A DNA stretch of 64,000 nucleotides from Acidobacteriota bacterium (lineage in GTDB: Bacteria > Acidobacteriota > Blastocatellia > Pyrinomonadales > Pyrinomonadaceae). Each line of letters opens with the position of its first letter. Position 1 is the stretch's first letter. Below the pieces are notes generated by a model. That model was not told where the DNA came from. It was given only the letters and a program-made list of their open reading frames with translations, and did not search any database. The translations under genes were made by a program, and so were the position numbers. The stretch is from positions 234,160 to 298,159 of the forward strand of contig JAHBSM010000003.1 of the NCBI GenBank assembly GCA_019639115.1. The letters are read 5' to 3'. This document shows positions 37,113 to 46,107 of this stretch, one piece after another.

Positions 37113-37502
37113 TTAGTTCCCGGCCGACGTGGTTCCGGGCTGCTCGTCCTCTGGATTGGCAGCCGGTTCGGCTTCAAAGAACTGCGGCGGAGGAGGCGGG
37201 GCCTGCACCGTCTCGGCTTCGTCGCCGGGAAGCCGGGCGAGGAAGCGAAATACAAGATAGATGCCGAGAATACTCGCGGCTATCGCGACAAAGTTGATCG
37301 GCCAAGTGAGATCATCATAGAGCGACTCGCTCTAGCCGAACGCACCTTCGCCAAAGGCTATGCCGATGCCGGCCAGAATACCGACGGCGAGTTGGGTGCC
37401 GATGAACACGCCCGCCGAAATAAATGCCCAGAGGATGCCGTTGCGGCCCGACGCCGACGCTTTTTTGGAACCGAACCAGGCGGCGAGTATCAGGAGGATC
37501 AT
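37113..37502 (-). pseudogene. small membrane protein gene interrupted by an in-frame TAG
   Basis: From ATG 37502 the frame encodes 56 residues (MILLILAAWFGSKKAS…IGIAFGEGAFG), then TAG at 37332-37334, then 72 more in-frame codons without another stop (SESLYDDLTWPINFVAIAAS…) to TAA at 37113. Transmembrane segments lie on both sides; the second half has a Pro-rich C-tail (APPPPPQFFEAEPAANPEDE) and no good start of its own. Most simply, one gene with a nonsense mutation or base error (for example TGG to TAG). Genuine read-through is the alternative. Confidence 0.7.
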
Positions 37503-37555
37503 ATTTGGTGCCTTTTTTGTCTTTAAGGAGAACGAATCCGGCGGAACGTCCGGGT

Positions 37556-38020
37556 TCAGAATTTCGGCTTTGCGGCACTGACCTTTCTATATGTGCCGCC
37601 TGCCGTCACGTTATGCCCAAATCCGCAATCGGCGTCAGATCCGTCCTGCGTCACTTTGACCAGGCCCGGACGAACGAATTTGATGGTTATCGTGCATGGC
37701 CCGAATTCACTCGAAGCGAACACCGCAGTATCACCCTTGATCATAGCTTCACCCTCGATCTCGCCGAGGTTGGCAGATATCTCGCCGGCGCGGTCGGTAT
37801 AGGGATAGATAAGGTCAAACGCGATCCTGAGCTTGCCGCCGCCGATCGCGAGTATTTTGAGGTCGTTGGACATTTTGCGGTATTTGCCAGCAAAGCTCAT
37901 TTTGTATGTCCCGTTCACCTCCGAAGCCGACACGCTCGGACGAGAAGCTTGAGCGGCCGCGACCGCCGCCGACAGGGACACGAGAGCTAACGCCAACAGT
38001 AATGATCTAGCGGTCTTCAT
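37556..38020 (-). CDS. secreted protein of unknown function
   Basis: 154 residues with signal peptide ending AAAQA. The mature part looks like a beta-sandwich (NGTYKMSFAGKYRKMSNDLKILAIGGGKLRIAF; GPCTITIKFV) with two cysteines that may pair. No family is recognised. Divergent from the peptide transporter gene, 81 bp apart. Confidence 0.8.
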   Translation of the reverse strand: MKTARSLLLALALVSLSAAVAAAQASRPSVSASEVNGTYKMSFAGKYRKMSNDLKILAIGGGKLRIAFDLIYPYTDRAGEISANLGEIEGEAMIKGDTAVFASSEFGPCTITIKFVRPGLVKVTQDGSDADCGFGHNVTAGGTYRKVSAAKPKF

Positions 38021-38030
38021 AGAGGTTTTT

Positions 38031-38047
38031 AGATAAGTGATTTATCT
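38031..38047. promoter_or_regulatory. short dyad between divergent genes
   Basis: AGATAA-GTGAT-TTATCT, 6-bp arms, 10 bp upstream of the secreted-protein ATG and 55 bp before the transporter ATG. Could be an operator; also AT-rich chance. Confidence 0.25.
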
Positions 38048-38101
38048 GCTATATTTTGCAATACTCTTCCGAAAATTCAAACCATAAAGGAAACCTTATC
38101 G

Positions 38102-39796
38102 ATGAGCGCAAATGCACAAACGATTAACGCAGGTGCGGTAGAGAAGCACCCAAAAGGCTTGGCCGTCTTGTTCGCGACCGAAATGTGGGAACGGTTTTCG
38201 TTCTACTCGATGCTCGCGTTGTTTACGCTTTATCTACGCGACCCGAAAGAAGGTTTTGGATGGACGGCCGCGGATGCGACCTGGTTGTATTCGACGTATC
38301 TGATGTTCGTTTACCTGAGCCCGCTGGTCGGCGGATTCATCGCGGACAGATTTACGGGCTATCGCAAGGCCGTGATGATCGGCGGCTTTTTCTTTATGGC
38401 CGGTCACGCTACGCTTTCGATACCGGCGATCTGGGCCGTTTACTTAGCTCTCACTTTCCTTGTCATCGGTAACGGATTCTTCAAGCCGAACGTGTCCACG
38501 ATGGTCGGCAACCTCTATCCGGAGGGCAGCCACCTCAAGGACCGCGCCTACAACATCTTTTACATGGGCATCAACGTCGGTGCCGCCCTGGCACCTATTG
38601 TGATGGAGATCGTCAAGCATTACTTTGGTTTCCACGCTGCCTTTGCCGTCGCCGCATTTGGGATGGTCATTTCGGTTTTCGTGCTTTGGAAATGGAAGAA
38701 CCTGGTGATGAGTGCCGACCGCAAAGCGGGGGCGTCGGTCATTGACGAACATGTCATCGAAGCGGTCGAATTCACTGACGACCAACCTGCAGATGCTGCG
38801 GCAGTTGCGGTCGATGCTCCGCCCCACGAGGTGAGCCAGCAGGACACACGCAGTGCTTCACAGAAAGCATCCGACCTGATGAACACCGTTTCAGAAGGTA
38901 AACGCATAATGGCGCTGATCGTTGTTTTCCTTATCGTTATCGTCTTCTGGATGGTCTTTCATCAGAACGGTTCGACGCTAACCTATTGGGCCGATGACAA
39001 CACGGCTTGGAATGTGACGGGCACGATCTCCAATTCGATCAATGCGATCTGGATCCTTATACTGACATTCCCGTTGGTCGCATTCTGGGGCTTCCTGGAT
39101 CGCCGAGGCAAAGAGCCTTCGACACCGACAAAGATGGCTTTCGGGATGACCTTGACCGGGCTCTCATTTTTGGTCTTGTGGTATGCCGCCATCCTTGGCG
39201 AAGGCATGGTCAAGACGCCAGAAATGTTGTCGTCCGGCGAATTTCGTGTCAACGAACGCGTTCTCGCAAATCTCGGCAAATCTGGCGTTCCGGCCGAAGT
39301 TCTTGAAAAGATCCAGAACGCGAAAGCAGATGACGGCAAGAATCTGATCTTCGGGGTCAAATACTCTAAAAAGACCGACGAGGTGACCAAGACCGAGGTC
39401 GCCGCGAGTCAACAGTTGGTCGCCGACATCAATAAGGTAGCGCCGGGTGAAGGCGACAAGCACAAAGATGCGATCCTACAGAACTCCTATTTGTTCCGCG
39501 TCTCGCCGTTCTGGCTGATATTTGCTTATATGATCGTAACATTGGGCGAGCTGATGTTGTCCCCGATGGGCTTGTCGCTCGTGTCAAAGGTGGCCCCGAT
39601 CAGCAAACGCGGCCTACTCATGGGGGGCTGGTTCGTCGCGACCGCGATCGGCAACAAACTAACGCAGATCGGCGTCTTCTGGGATATATGGCTGCAATCT
39701 ACGTTCTTTCTCGTGCTGGCAGCAGCGGCGTTGATAATGGCGGTCGTGCTGTTCCTAATACTCAAACCGCTAAAGAGGGCAATGCCCGGAGTTTAG
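38102..39796 (+). CDS. POT-family proton-dependent peptide transporter
   Basis: 564 residues and about 12-14 membrane helices. Family motif ExxERFxYY near the start (ATEMWERFSFYSML) and the PTR2 signature FYMGINVGAALAPIV. It imports di/tripeptides using the proton gradient. A 70-residue hydrophilic loop (about 205-265) and a second (about 385-450) are larger than usual for the family. Alone in its transcription unit, with a terminator after it. Confidence 0.92.
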   Translation: MSANAQTINAGAVEKHPKGLAVLFATEMWERFSFYSMLALFTLYLRDPKEGFGWTAADATWLYSTYLMFVYLSPLVGGFIADRFTGYRKAVMIGGFFFMAGHATLSIPAIWAVYLALTFLVIGNGFFKPNVSTMVGNLYPEGSHLKDRAYNIFYMGINVGAALAPIVMEIVKHYFGFHAAFAVAAFGMVISVFVLWKWKNLVMSADRKAGASVIDEHVIEAVEFTDDQPADAAAVAVDAPPHEVSQQDTRSASQKASDLMNTVSEGKRIMALIVVFLIVIVFWMVFHQNGSTLTYWADDNTAWNVTGTISNSINAIWILILTFPLVAFWGFLDRRGKEPSTPTKMAFGMTLTGLSFLVLWYAAILGEGMVKTPEMLSSGEFRVNERVLANLGKSGVPAEVLEKIQNAKADDGKNLIFGVKYSKKTDEVTKTEVAASQQLVADINKVAPGEGDKHKDAILQNSYLFRVSPFWLIFAYMIVTLGELMLSPMGLSLVSKVAPISKRGLLMGGWFVATAIGNKLTQIGVFWDIWLQSTFFLVLAAAALIMAVVLFLILKPLKRAMPGV

Positions 39797-39826
39797 CGTT
39801 GAGGTAGTTACATCTAGGAGAATTGG

Positions 39827-39858
39827 AACGCCGTCCGCCCGATTTGGCTGACGGCGTT
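39827..39858 (+). terminator. terminator after the peptide transporter
   Basis: AACGCCGTC-14 nt-GACGGCGTT stem followed by TC, 30 bp after the transporter stop and just before the stop of a convergent small gene. May act both ways. Confidence 0.65.
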
Positions 39859-39872
39859 TCGATTCTCAAACA

Positions 39873-40091
39873 CTATCTGCGAGCTTCTCGGTAGGCGGCA
39901 ACGGCCTCGGCCGCGCCGGCGTGGATGATCTCGGGCTTGTGATATCGCCAATATTTTTCAAACTCATCGTCGCTCATCTGCGTATTTTCCGCGCGTGTCT
40001 TTTCTTTTAGAAAGCTCTCGGCCCACGCTCGGATATCCGGATCTCGATTCAACGCTGTACGCGCTCCGTGCATCAAATTATCTCGTTCCAT
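39873..40091 (-). CDS. small hypothetical protein
   Basis: 72 residues, charged and helical (MSDDEFEKYWRYHKPEIIHAGAAEAVAAYREARR). A clean Shine-Dalgarno (GGGGAG) precedes the ATG by 7 bp, supporting translation. No signal or membrane segment; no family recognised. Confidence 0.65.
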   Translation of the reverse strand: MERDNLMHGARTALNRDPDIRAWAESFLKEKTRAENTQMSDDEFEKYWRYHKPEIIHAGAAEAVAAYREARR

Positions 40092-40183
40092 TGCTCATCT
40101 CCCCCTAAGTGTTTAGATTATTGATTTAAGGATATCGCATTGAACATCTCGGCCGGAACTCGGCACAACATTTGGAGAAACCT

Positions 40184-41641
40184 GTGAGACGAATACTACT
40201 AACGTCGATCGTGCTTCTGAGCATACTATCCGGCACGATCTCAGCCCAACGATCCAACGGCAAGCCTACTAGGCCACGACCGGCCCCGGCCAAACCATCG
40301 GCGCCTGTGCCGCCACCGGATGCAGCGATCTCCCGTGAGGATTTCAAGATCGGGTATGTGAACCGCCGTCTGAGCAATGGATTGGAAGTGATCGTCTATC
40401 CTGACAGTGCGGTACCGCTGGTGACCGTCGAGCTCGCCGTTCGCAATGGCTCTTTTACGGAGCCGCCGGAACTCAACGGATTGTCGCACCTATACGAGCA
40501 TATGTTCTTTAAGCCGAACGGTGCCGTCCTACGCGGCGAACAATATCTCAAAGACATTGGCCAGCTCGGCATCACCTACAACGGCACCACTCGCGAGGAA
40601 GTCGTGAATTACTACTTCACGACGACAAAGGACTATTTCGAGACCGCGGTCAGGTTCGTCAAGGATGCCGCTCGATATCCAACGTTCGACCCGGACGAAT
40701 TGGAACAGGAGAAGCAGGTTGTGATCGGCGAGATCGATCGGAACGAATCAAACCCGTTCTTCTATCTCAACCGCACCTTGATGGACAAGCTCTATTACAA
40801 ATATCCGACGCGGAAGAATCCGCTCGGCACCCGCGAGACCGTCCTCTCTGCGACTACCGAAAAGATGCGTCTCATCCAGGGACGCTATTATGTGCCTAAC
40901 AACTCGGCGGTTGTGATCACCGGTGATGTCGATCCTGAAGCGGCGTTCAAGATGGTCGAGAAGTATTTTGGCGATTGGGAACGGCGGGCTGTGGATCCGT
41001 TCAAAGAGTTTCCGCTAGTTGAGCATCCGCCGTTGGCCAAGAGTTCAGGCTACGTAGTGGAACAGCCAATTCAGAACGTCCTCATACAGATCGGATGGCA
41101 CGGCCCATCGATAGGCAAAGACAACGAAGCAACCTATGCCGCCGACGTTTTTTCCTACATAATCTCGCAGCCGGATTCTCGCTTTCAGCGCAATCTTGTC
41201 GACTCGGGACTGGTTCTTGGGGTTGATTTTGGATATTACACCCAGCGGAACGTTGGCCCGATCGTTCTTACGCTAGTCACTACGCCTGAACGCGCTAAGG
41301 CTGCGCTCAAGGCCGCATACGCCGAGGTCGCACAGTTTGATAAACCGGGTTATTTCACAGATACGGAACTTGAGAACGCAAAAACGATGCTCGAGGCCCG
41401 CGACCTTTTTGAACGCGAGAAGCTTACCGAATATGCGCACACGTTAAGTTTCTGGTGGTCATCGACGGGTATCGATTATTTTCGCGGATATCATACGACG
41501 ATGCGTTCGATCAAGCGTGCTGACACTGACCGATATCTGCGAACTTATGTTTTAGGCAAGCCGCATATCACGGTTGCGCTTATGTCCACGCGGTCCAAGA
41601 CGGCTGCCGGACTTACGACCCAGGATCTGATCGGGAACTGA
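40184..41641 (+). CDS. M16 zinc metalloprotease, catalytic subunit
   Basis: 485 residues from GTG 40184, chosen because GGAG lies 7 bp upstream and it yields a clean signal peptide (MRRILLTSIVLLSILSGTISAQ); TTG 40172 is the alternative. Inverted zinc motif HxxEH is present as LSHLYEHMFF with the distal glutamate about 75 residues later. It degrades peptides in the cell envelope. It forms a pair with the following inactive homologue, 1 bp downstream. Confidence 0.92.
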   Translation: MRRILLTSIVLLSILSGTISAQRSNGKPTRPRPAPAKPSAPVPPPDAAISREDFKIGYVNRRLSNGLEVIVYPDSAVPLVTVELAVRNGSFTEPPELNGLSHLYEHMFFKPNGAVLRGEQYLKDIGQLGITYNGTTREEVVNYYFTTTKDYFETAVRFVKDAARYPTFDPDELEQEKQVVIGEIDRNESNPFFYLNRTLMDKLYYKYPTRKNPLGTRETVLSATTEKMRLIQGRYYVPNNSAVVITGDVDPEAAFKMVEKYFGDWERRAVDPFKEFPLVEHPPLAKSSGYVVEQPIQNVLIQIGWHGPSIGKDNEATYAADVFSYIISQPDSRFQRNLVDSGLVLGVDFGYYTQRNVGPIVLTLVTTPERAKAALKAAYAEVAQFDKPGYFTDTELENAKTMLEARDLFEREKLTEYAHTLSFWWSSTGIDYFRGYHTTMRSIKRADTDRYLRTYVLGKPHITVALMSTRSKTAAGLTTQDLIGN

Positions 41642-41642
41642 A

Positions 41643-42983
41643 ATGAATATCAAATCTCTACAATATCGTTTGCGTTTGACGCTGCGCGTCTTCGCGATCT
41701 TGGTGCTCGCGGCCGCAGCAAGCTCGGCTCAAAAGGCAGGCGTTGCCGGCATGGTAACCGAATATGACGTGGCCGGCCTCAAGGTCATTGTCAAACAGAG
41801 GCCCGGAGTACCCACGGTGTCCGCCGGCTTGTTCATACGCGGCGGTTCGAGGAACCTTACGGCAGAATCCGCGGGAATCGAGAATATGATGCTCAGCGCT
41901 GCGACCGAGGGGAGCGTCGGCTATCCTCGGGAGAGTCTGCGGCGGGAACTTGCGAGAACAGGAAGTCAACTTTCCTCGTCGAGCGGACGGGATTTCAGCG
42001 TCTTGGCCATGTCGGCGACCAAAGAGAATTTCGATTCCAGCTGGAAGCTCATGGTCGATGTAGCTCTTCGTCCTGTGTTCAATAAACAGGATGTCGAGCG
42101 AACTCGGGATCGGATCATCTCAGGACTAGAAGGCATCGAGGACGCCCCGGACGAATTTCTGCAGGCTTTAAAGGAGCGCTCCATTTATGCCGGTACATCG
42201 TATGCCAACGACCCGGATGGAACGATCGAGAATATACGCCGATTTACGGTCGCGGACCTTGTCGCGTATCACAAACGCGTGATGACAAAGTCTCAGCTCC
42301 TGCTTGTCGTAGTGGGCGACCTCGACCCTGAATCTCTTCGCGTGCGGGCTGAAACCGCATTTGCCGGCTTGCCGACCGGCCAGTACAAGGATGCTCCGCT
42401 TCCGAAGCTTGATTTCTCCAAGCCTACGATCAACATTGTCGAACGATCGCTGCCGACGAATTACGTCTCAGGTGCTTTCGAGGCTCCGACGGTTGGCACG
42501 CGCGACTATTACGCGATGCAGGTGGCCGTCACCATACTCAGGGATCGCGTTTTCGCGGAGGTTCGGGACCGGCGTCAACTGTCGTATGCTCCAAGCGCAA
42601 GCATGGACTCAGCGGGAGCGAACACCGGCGAGATCTACGTAACCGCGGTGCGGGCTGACGAGGCCGTCGAGGCGATGCTCGCCGAGGTCGAAGGGATGCG
42701 AACGACTCTCGTCGAGCCGCAAGAGTTGTCAGGGGTTGCGGGCCAATTTCTTACCACGCACTACGTCGCCCAGGAAACTAATGCCGCACAGGCCAGCGAA
42801 CTCGCTCGATACGAACTGTTAGGCGGCGGGTGGCGCAACTCGCTTTCCTTTCTTGAGAATATTCGTCGCGTCTCGCGCGAAGATGTGCGTGATGTAAGCC
42901 GCAGATATCTGCGCAATTTCCGTTTCGTCGTCATCGGCGACCCAAAGGCGATAACGCGTTCCAAGTTCACGCAGCAACCCTGA
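41643..42983 (+). CDS. M16 family non-catalytic partner subunit
   Basis: 446 residues with a signal peptide (…AAAASSAQ). The fold aligns with M16 throughout, but where HxxEH should be it reads SAGIENMMLSAA: both zinc histidines and the catalytic glutamate are gone. The substrate-closing C-terminal half keeps its R-Y motif region (RDRRQLSYAPSA). As in other M16B pairs, it probably forms a heterodimer with the upstream active subunit. Confidence 0.92.
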   Translation: MNIKSLQYRLRLTLRVFAILVLAAAASSAQKAGVAGMVTEYDVAGLKVIVKQRPGVPTVSAGLFIRGGSRNLTAESAGIENMMLSAATEGSVGYPRESLRRELARTGSQLSSSSGRDFSVLAMSATKENFDSSWKLMVDVALRPVFNKQDVERTRDRIISGLEGIEDAPDEFLQALKERSIYAGTSYANDPDGTIENIRRFTVADLVAYHKRVMTKSQLLLVVVGDLDPESLRVRAETAFAGLPTGQYKDAPLPKLDFSKPTINIVERSLPTNYVSGAFEAPTVGTRDYYAMQVAVTILRDRVFAEVRDRRQLSYAPSASMDSAGANTGEIYVTAVRADEAVEAMLAEVEGMRTTLVEPQELSGVAGQFLTTHYVAQETNAAQASELARYELLGGGWRNSLSFLENIRRVSREDVRDVSRRYLRNFRFVVIGDPKAITRSKFTQQP

Positions 42984-43005
42984 CGATCTCAACTATTCAA
43001 ATGGC

Positions 43006-43039
43006 TTCGGGCCGTCGAGGATCAACTCGGCGGCCCGAA
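43006..43039. terminator. strong hairpin between M16 and FecR genes
   Basis: TTCGGGCCGTCGA…TCGGCGGCCCGAA, 13-bp stem with one wobble, between two convergent genes. No T-run on either side. Confidence 0.55.
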
Positions 43040-43061
43040 TTCGTCTCCGATGACCGGCACG

Positions 43062-45137
43062 TCAACGGCCGTCTTTCTTTCGATCAACGTTCGATGGCTG
43101 AGCCGGCTTACTGTCTTCCGATTTGGCCGGAGGCGCCTGCTTCACCGGCGGCGGCTCGCTTCTCGGCGGCTGCTTGACAGGCGGAGGATCGTTCCTCGGC
43201 GTCTCACGTACCGGCGGCTCATAACGAGGCGGCTGCCGAACAGGCGGCGGCTCGCTTCTCGGCGTCTCGCGAACCGGAGGCTGCCGAACAGGTGCGTCAT
43301 TGCCGCGCTGTGTTTGATCCGAAGCCGGAGGTATATAACGCGGCGGAGTTCTTACCGGAGCTTCCTTGACTGCGCCGTCGCCCTGTTGCGGCTGTTCGTA
43401 ACGCGGCCTCGGGCCTGTTCGGTCATCATTGTTCTGACGCACCGGCGGCTGGCGATCTACTGCTCCCGTGCTTCGTGTCGTCGCTCCGCCGTCTGTACGG
43501 ACTATCGGCTCATTCGTCAGCGGCGGCCTGCCGCCCGTTATCCGATCGGTTCTCAGCTCGCGATCGAGCGGAGCGTTTGACTGCCTGACCGCGGCACCAG
43601 TTTTGATCGTCTCGGTAGAGAGGATCGGCGGCTGGCGATCTGGACGAATGCTGCGATCGACCCGTCCGTCCAAGTCCGTGATCGACGGCAGGATCGGCGG
43701 TGTTTGGCGTGCATCGGGCACTTTTGTCAGGATCGCGGTCGCATCGCCAAGCGGAGGTGATTTTACCCCGCCTATCTCTCGCCCGAATTGCGATCGGTCC
43801 ACCGTGACCACGCCGGTCGGCGGAACCTCTTCGAGCGGCGGGCGTTTGTTCTTGTTCAATCCCGGTCCATTTACAGCAACCGGGCCGCCGCCTGCGGGCG
43901 GAGTTGGTGTCGGCGTCGGGTGCGGGCCCCCGCCTCCGTTGCCGCCTCCGTTGCCGCCTCCGTTTCCGCCGGGGCCATGTCCGCCCCAACCTCCGTGGTT
44001 GTAGTAGTAATAGTTGTAATTGTAGTACGCGTATGAATACGGGAGCGGGTACCAACATATGTTGGAATTATAGATCGTCATCACGACCAACGCAGGCGAC
44101 CACCAGCTTCTCGCATACCTGTAATATCCATAAGGCGTCCAGACCCAGCCTCCGTTGTCCCAGATCCATCGTCCGTAGTGATACGTCGCCCAACCCCAGG
44201 GTTCGTCATTGACCCAGGTCCAGCCAAATGCCGGGACCCATCGCCAGTGGCCGTAACGATACGGAGACCAATTTGCGTACCTTGATACGGCCGAAGAATA
44301 CGGCCGCCAAACATAGCCATACTTCCGTGTGTAGATCCATTCGCCGTTGTCGGTCAGATCATCTGCTCCGTAGATATCACGATCGTAATATCGGTCGTAA
44401 TAGGCCCTTTGCAGGCTGCGAGCTATGACTGCGTCGCGTTCGAGCGACCAGGAGTCGAATGCGTCAGCGAACCGGGCAACATCTCCTGTTTCCCATTCGC
44501 CGGAGTTGCGGCCCGAGACAAAAATGCGGGCTCGTCGGCCATTCTTGAGCGTGAATCCCGCTGTTTCGGTGTAAACGCGTACCTCTCCGCCTTCAGCCGC
44601 ACCCACGGCGACCTCGCCTGAGTCGCGGCTGCCTGCGTCGATCCGGTAAACCCCATTTCGCTGGAATGCAAAGGTGGTTCCCGGCGCGTCCATTTCAAAA
44701 TAACTTCGCGATGCATCATATTGCGTCAGTCTTGCGATCGCTGAGCCTTCTGGCAAACTCAAAGCGATACCTTCGTCTGCGAGCTTGATGATGCGGACGA
44801 ACGAATTCTCACCCAAACGAAGGTGTGTGTTGCTATCGAACTGGATCTCCGCACGTGCCGCGGGCCCTGTTGCGATCTCGTCACCCTCGACGATCGGCAA
44901 ATTGGTCGCGAGCCGCTCCCAGCTATCTACCCCTGAACGTCGGATCTGAATATCGCCGCTCATGAACGATACGCGTGCGACCCTGGCTTTGACCGGCGGC
45001 TCGTCGAATTCGTCGCCCATCTCGTAATTGCCTGATTCAGGCAAATTCACGGACGAGGCAGAGGCAGCCGATATATTCGAAGCAAACAATAGCAAGACGG
45101 CTGCGATTAAGGCTGATGTGTTTTTGATCGAACTCAT
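43062..45137 (-). CDS. FecR-domain / DUF6600 secreted protein with PxR-rich tail
   Basis: 691 residues from ATG 45137 (GGAG 12 bp upstream). Signal peptide, FecR-like beta domain (about 45-200, VSFMSGDIQIRRSG…EGDEIATGPAARAEIQF). A W/Y-rich segment of the DUF6600 kind follows (about 240-380; GHWRWVPAFGWTWVNDEPWG), then a Gly-rich hinge and about 290 residues of PPVRxTPR/PPVRQPPRYEP repeats. No FecI sigma factor is adjacent, so this is not a classic FecIR regulator. Probably an envelope or surface protein; function unknown. Confidence 0.85.
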   Translation of the reverse strand: MSSIKNTSALIAAVLLLFASNISAASASSVNLPESGNYEMGDEFDEPPVKARVARVSFMSGDIQIRRSGVDSWERLATNLPIVEGDEIATGPAARAEIQFDSNTHLRLGENSFVRIIKLADEGIALSLPEGSAIARLTQYDASRSYFEMDAPGTTFAFQRNGVYRIDAGSRDSGEVAVGAAEGGEVRVYTETAGFTLKNGRRARIFVSGRNSGEWETGDVARFADAFDSWSLERDAVIARSLQRAYYDRYYDRDIYGADDLTDNGEWIYTRKYGYVWRPYSSAVSRYANWSPYRYGHWRWVPAFGWTWVNDEPWGWATYHYGRWIWDNGGWVWTPYGYYRYARSWWSPALVVMTIYNSNICWYPLPYSYAYYNYNYYYYNHGGWGGHGPGGNGGGNGGGNGGGGPHPTPTPTPPAGGGPVAVNGPGLNKNKRPPLEEVPPTGVVTVDRSQFGREIGGVKSPPLGDATAILTKVPDARQTPPILPSITDLDGRVDRSIRPDRQPPILSTETIKTGAAVRQSNAPLDRELRTDRITGGRPPLTNEPIVRTDGGATTRSTGAVDRQPPVRQNNDDRTGPRPRYEQPQQGDGAVKEAPVRTPPRYIPPASDQTQRGNDAPVRQPPVRETPRSEPPPVRQPPRYEPPVRETPRNDPPPVKQPPRSEPPPVKQAPPAKSEDSKPAQPSNVDRKKDGR

Positions 45138-45406
45138 CGTAGGGTTCTCCTCTTTGATTTTTGGGACCAGATCGGCAGTGAGGTTGTCGGTCCCGTCTGG
45201 CCGACACAGTTGCAACTTCTATTCCTCAACGCTGATCCGATCAAACTGCCGCAAACACTGCGTTTAGGCAATTATGAGGACATCGTTTGCATACCATTTC
45301 GTGGAGTATGCCTGGGCGAATTCGCCGATTTCGTGCGCTAGACGTCGGATATTGGAATATCGTGAAGCGCGTTGGGAATCTCCCAAGCAAGGAGATCTAC
45401 GACACT

Positions 45407-46033
45407 ATGTTAAGGTTATTCATTTTGATCACACTTTTAGGTTGCTTTGCTGCGGGTGTCACGGCACAGTCCGGCGCGGCGGCATCACCTGACGACGCAG
45501 TAAAGAACGCACTTAAGACAGGCGATCGGATACCTGAATTTGCGCTTCGCGATGCATTGGGCAAGTCCGTGTCGAGCCGCGATCTGACCGACGGCACGAA
45601 TCTGGTCCTTGTCTTCTATCGCGGTGCCTGGTGCCCGTTCTGTAACAAATATCTCAGGCAGCTGCAGCAGAATGTCACGCGCATCAACGGACTGGGCGGC
45701 CGACTCGTAGCTATCTCGGCCGAAGAACCTGAGACCCAGATCCTGACCGCTCGCAAAAACGATCTGAATTACACGGTCCTCAGCGATCCGGGGCTGAAGG
45801 TAGCCTCGATGTTCGGTCTCGTCTACAGGGTCCCTGAGCGAACTGCGGAACGGTACAGATCGAACGGTCTCGACCTCGCAGCCGTGAACGGAACCTTGCT
45901 GGCCGAGTTGCCGATCGCAGCGACCTATGTGATCCGTCGCGACGGGACCATCGCTTACGCGTTTCTGGACGGTGACTACACCAAGCGGGCCGCACCCGAG
46001 ATATTGCTCGCGGAACTTGAAAAGATCAAATAA
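45407..46033 (+). CDS. exported peroxiredoxin-like (AhpC/TSA) protein
   Basis: 208 residues from ATG 45407 (GGAG 12 bp upstream). Signal peptide (…CFAAGVTAQ). Thioredoxin fold with active site FYRGAWCPFCNKYL. The CxxC pair departs from classical peroxiredoxins and fits the Prx-like2/TlpA-like thiol proteins. Substrate: peroxides or protein disulfides in the envelope. The 269 bp upstream hold no recognised gene. Downstream is a 14-bp palindrome (TCGAACGCGTTCGA, 46036-46049). Confidence 0.85.
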   Translation: MLRLFILITLLGCFAAGVTAQSGAAASPDDAVKNALKTGDRIPEFALRDALGKSVSSRDLTDGTNLVLVFYRGAWCPFCNKYLRQLQQNVTRINGLGGRLVAISAEEPETQILTARKNDLNYTVLSDPGLKVASMFGLVYRVPERTAERYRSNGLDLAAVNGTLLAELPIAATYVIRRDGTIAYAFLDGDYTKRAAPEILLAELEKIK

Positions 46034-46066
46034 GCTCGAACGCGTTCGAACTTTGTATTGCAAGCA

Positions 46067-46104
46067 AAGCCTTCGCCGATTAAGATTGCGGTGGAGGCTT
46101 TTTT
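46067..46104 (+). terminator. terminator whose 3' arm contains the next gene's ribosome-binding site
   Basis: AAGCCTTCGCCG-10 nt-CGGTGGAGGCTT (12-bp stem with wobbles) then T6. GGAGG at 46093-46097 lies inside the stem and is 10 bp before the next ATG (46108). Confidence 0.8.
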
Positions 46105-46107
46105 CCG

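Noticed and set aside
37315..37578. 87-residue minus-strand frame over the split membrane gene
   Set aside because: Its sequence is Arg/His-rich in the manner of an out-of-frame translation; the adjacent frame gives clean membrane segments.
43062..45137. FecR gene as part of a FecI-FecR iron-sensing pair
   Set aside because: No sigma factor gene is adjacent and the protein has a DUF6600/PxR architecture rather than a single-pass anti-sigma layout.
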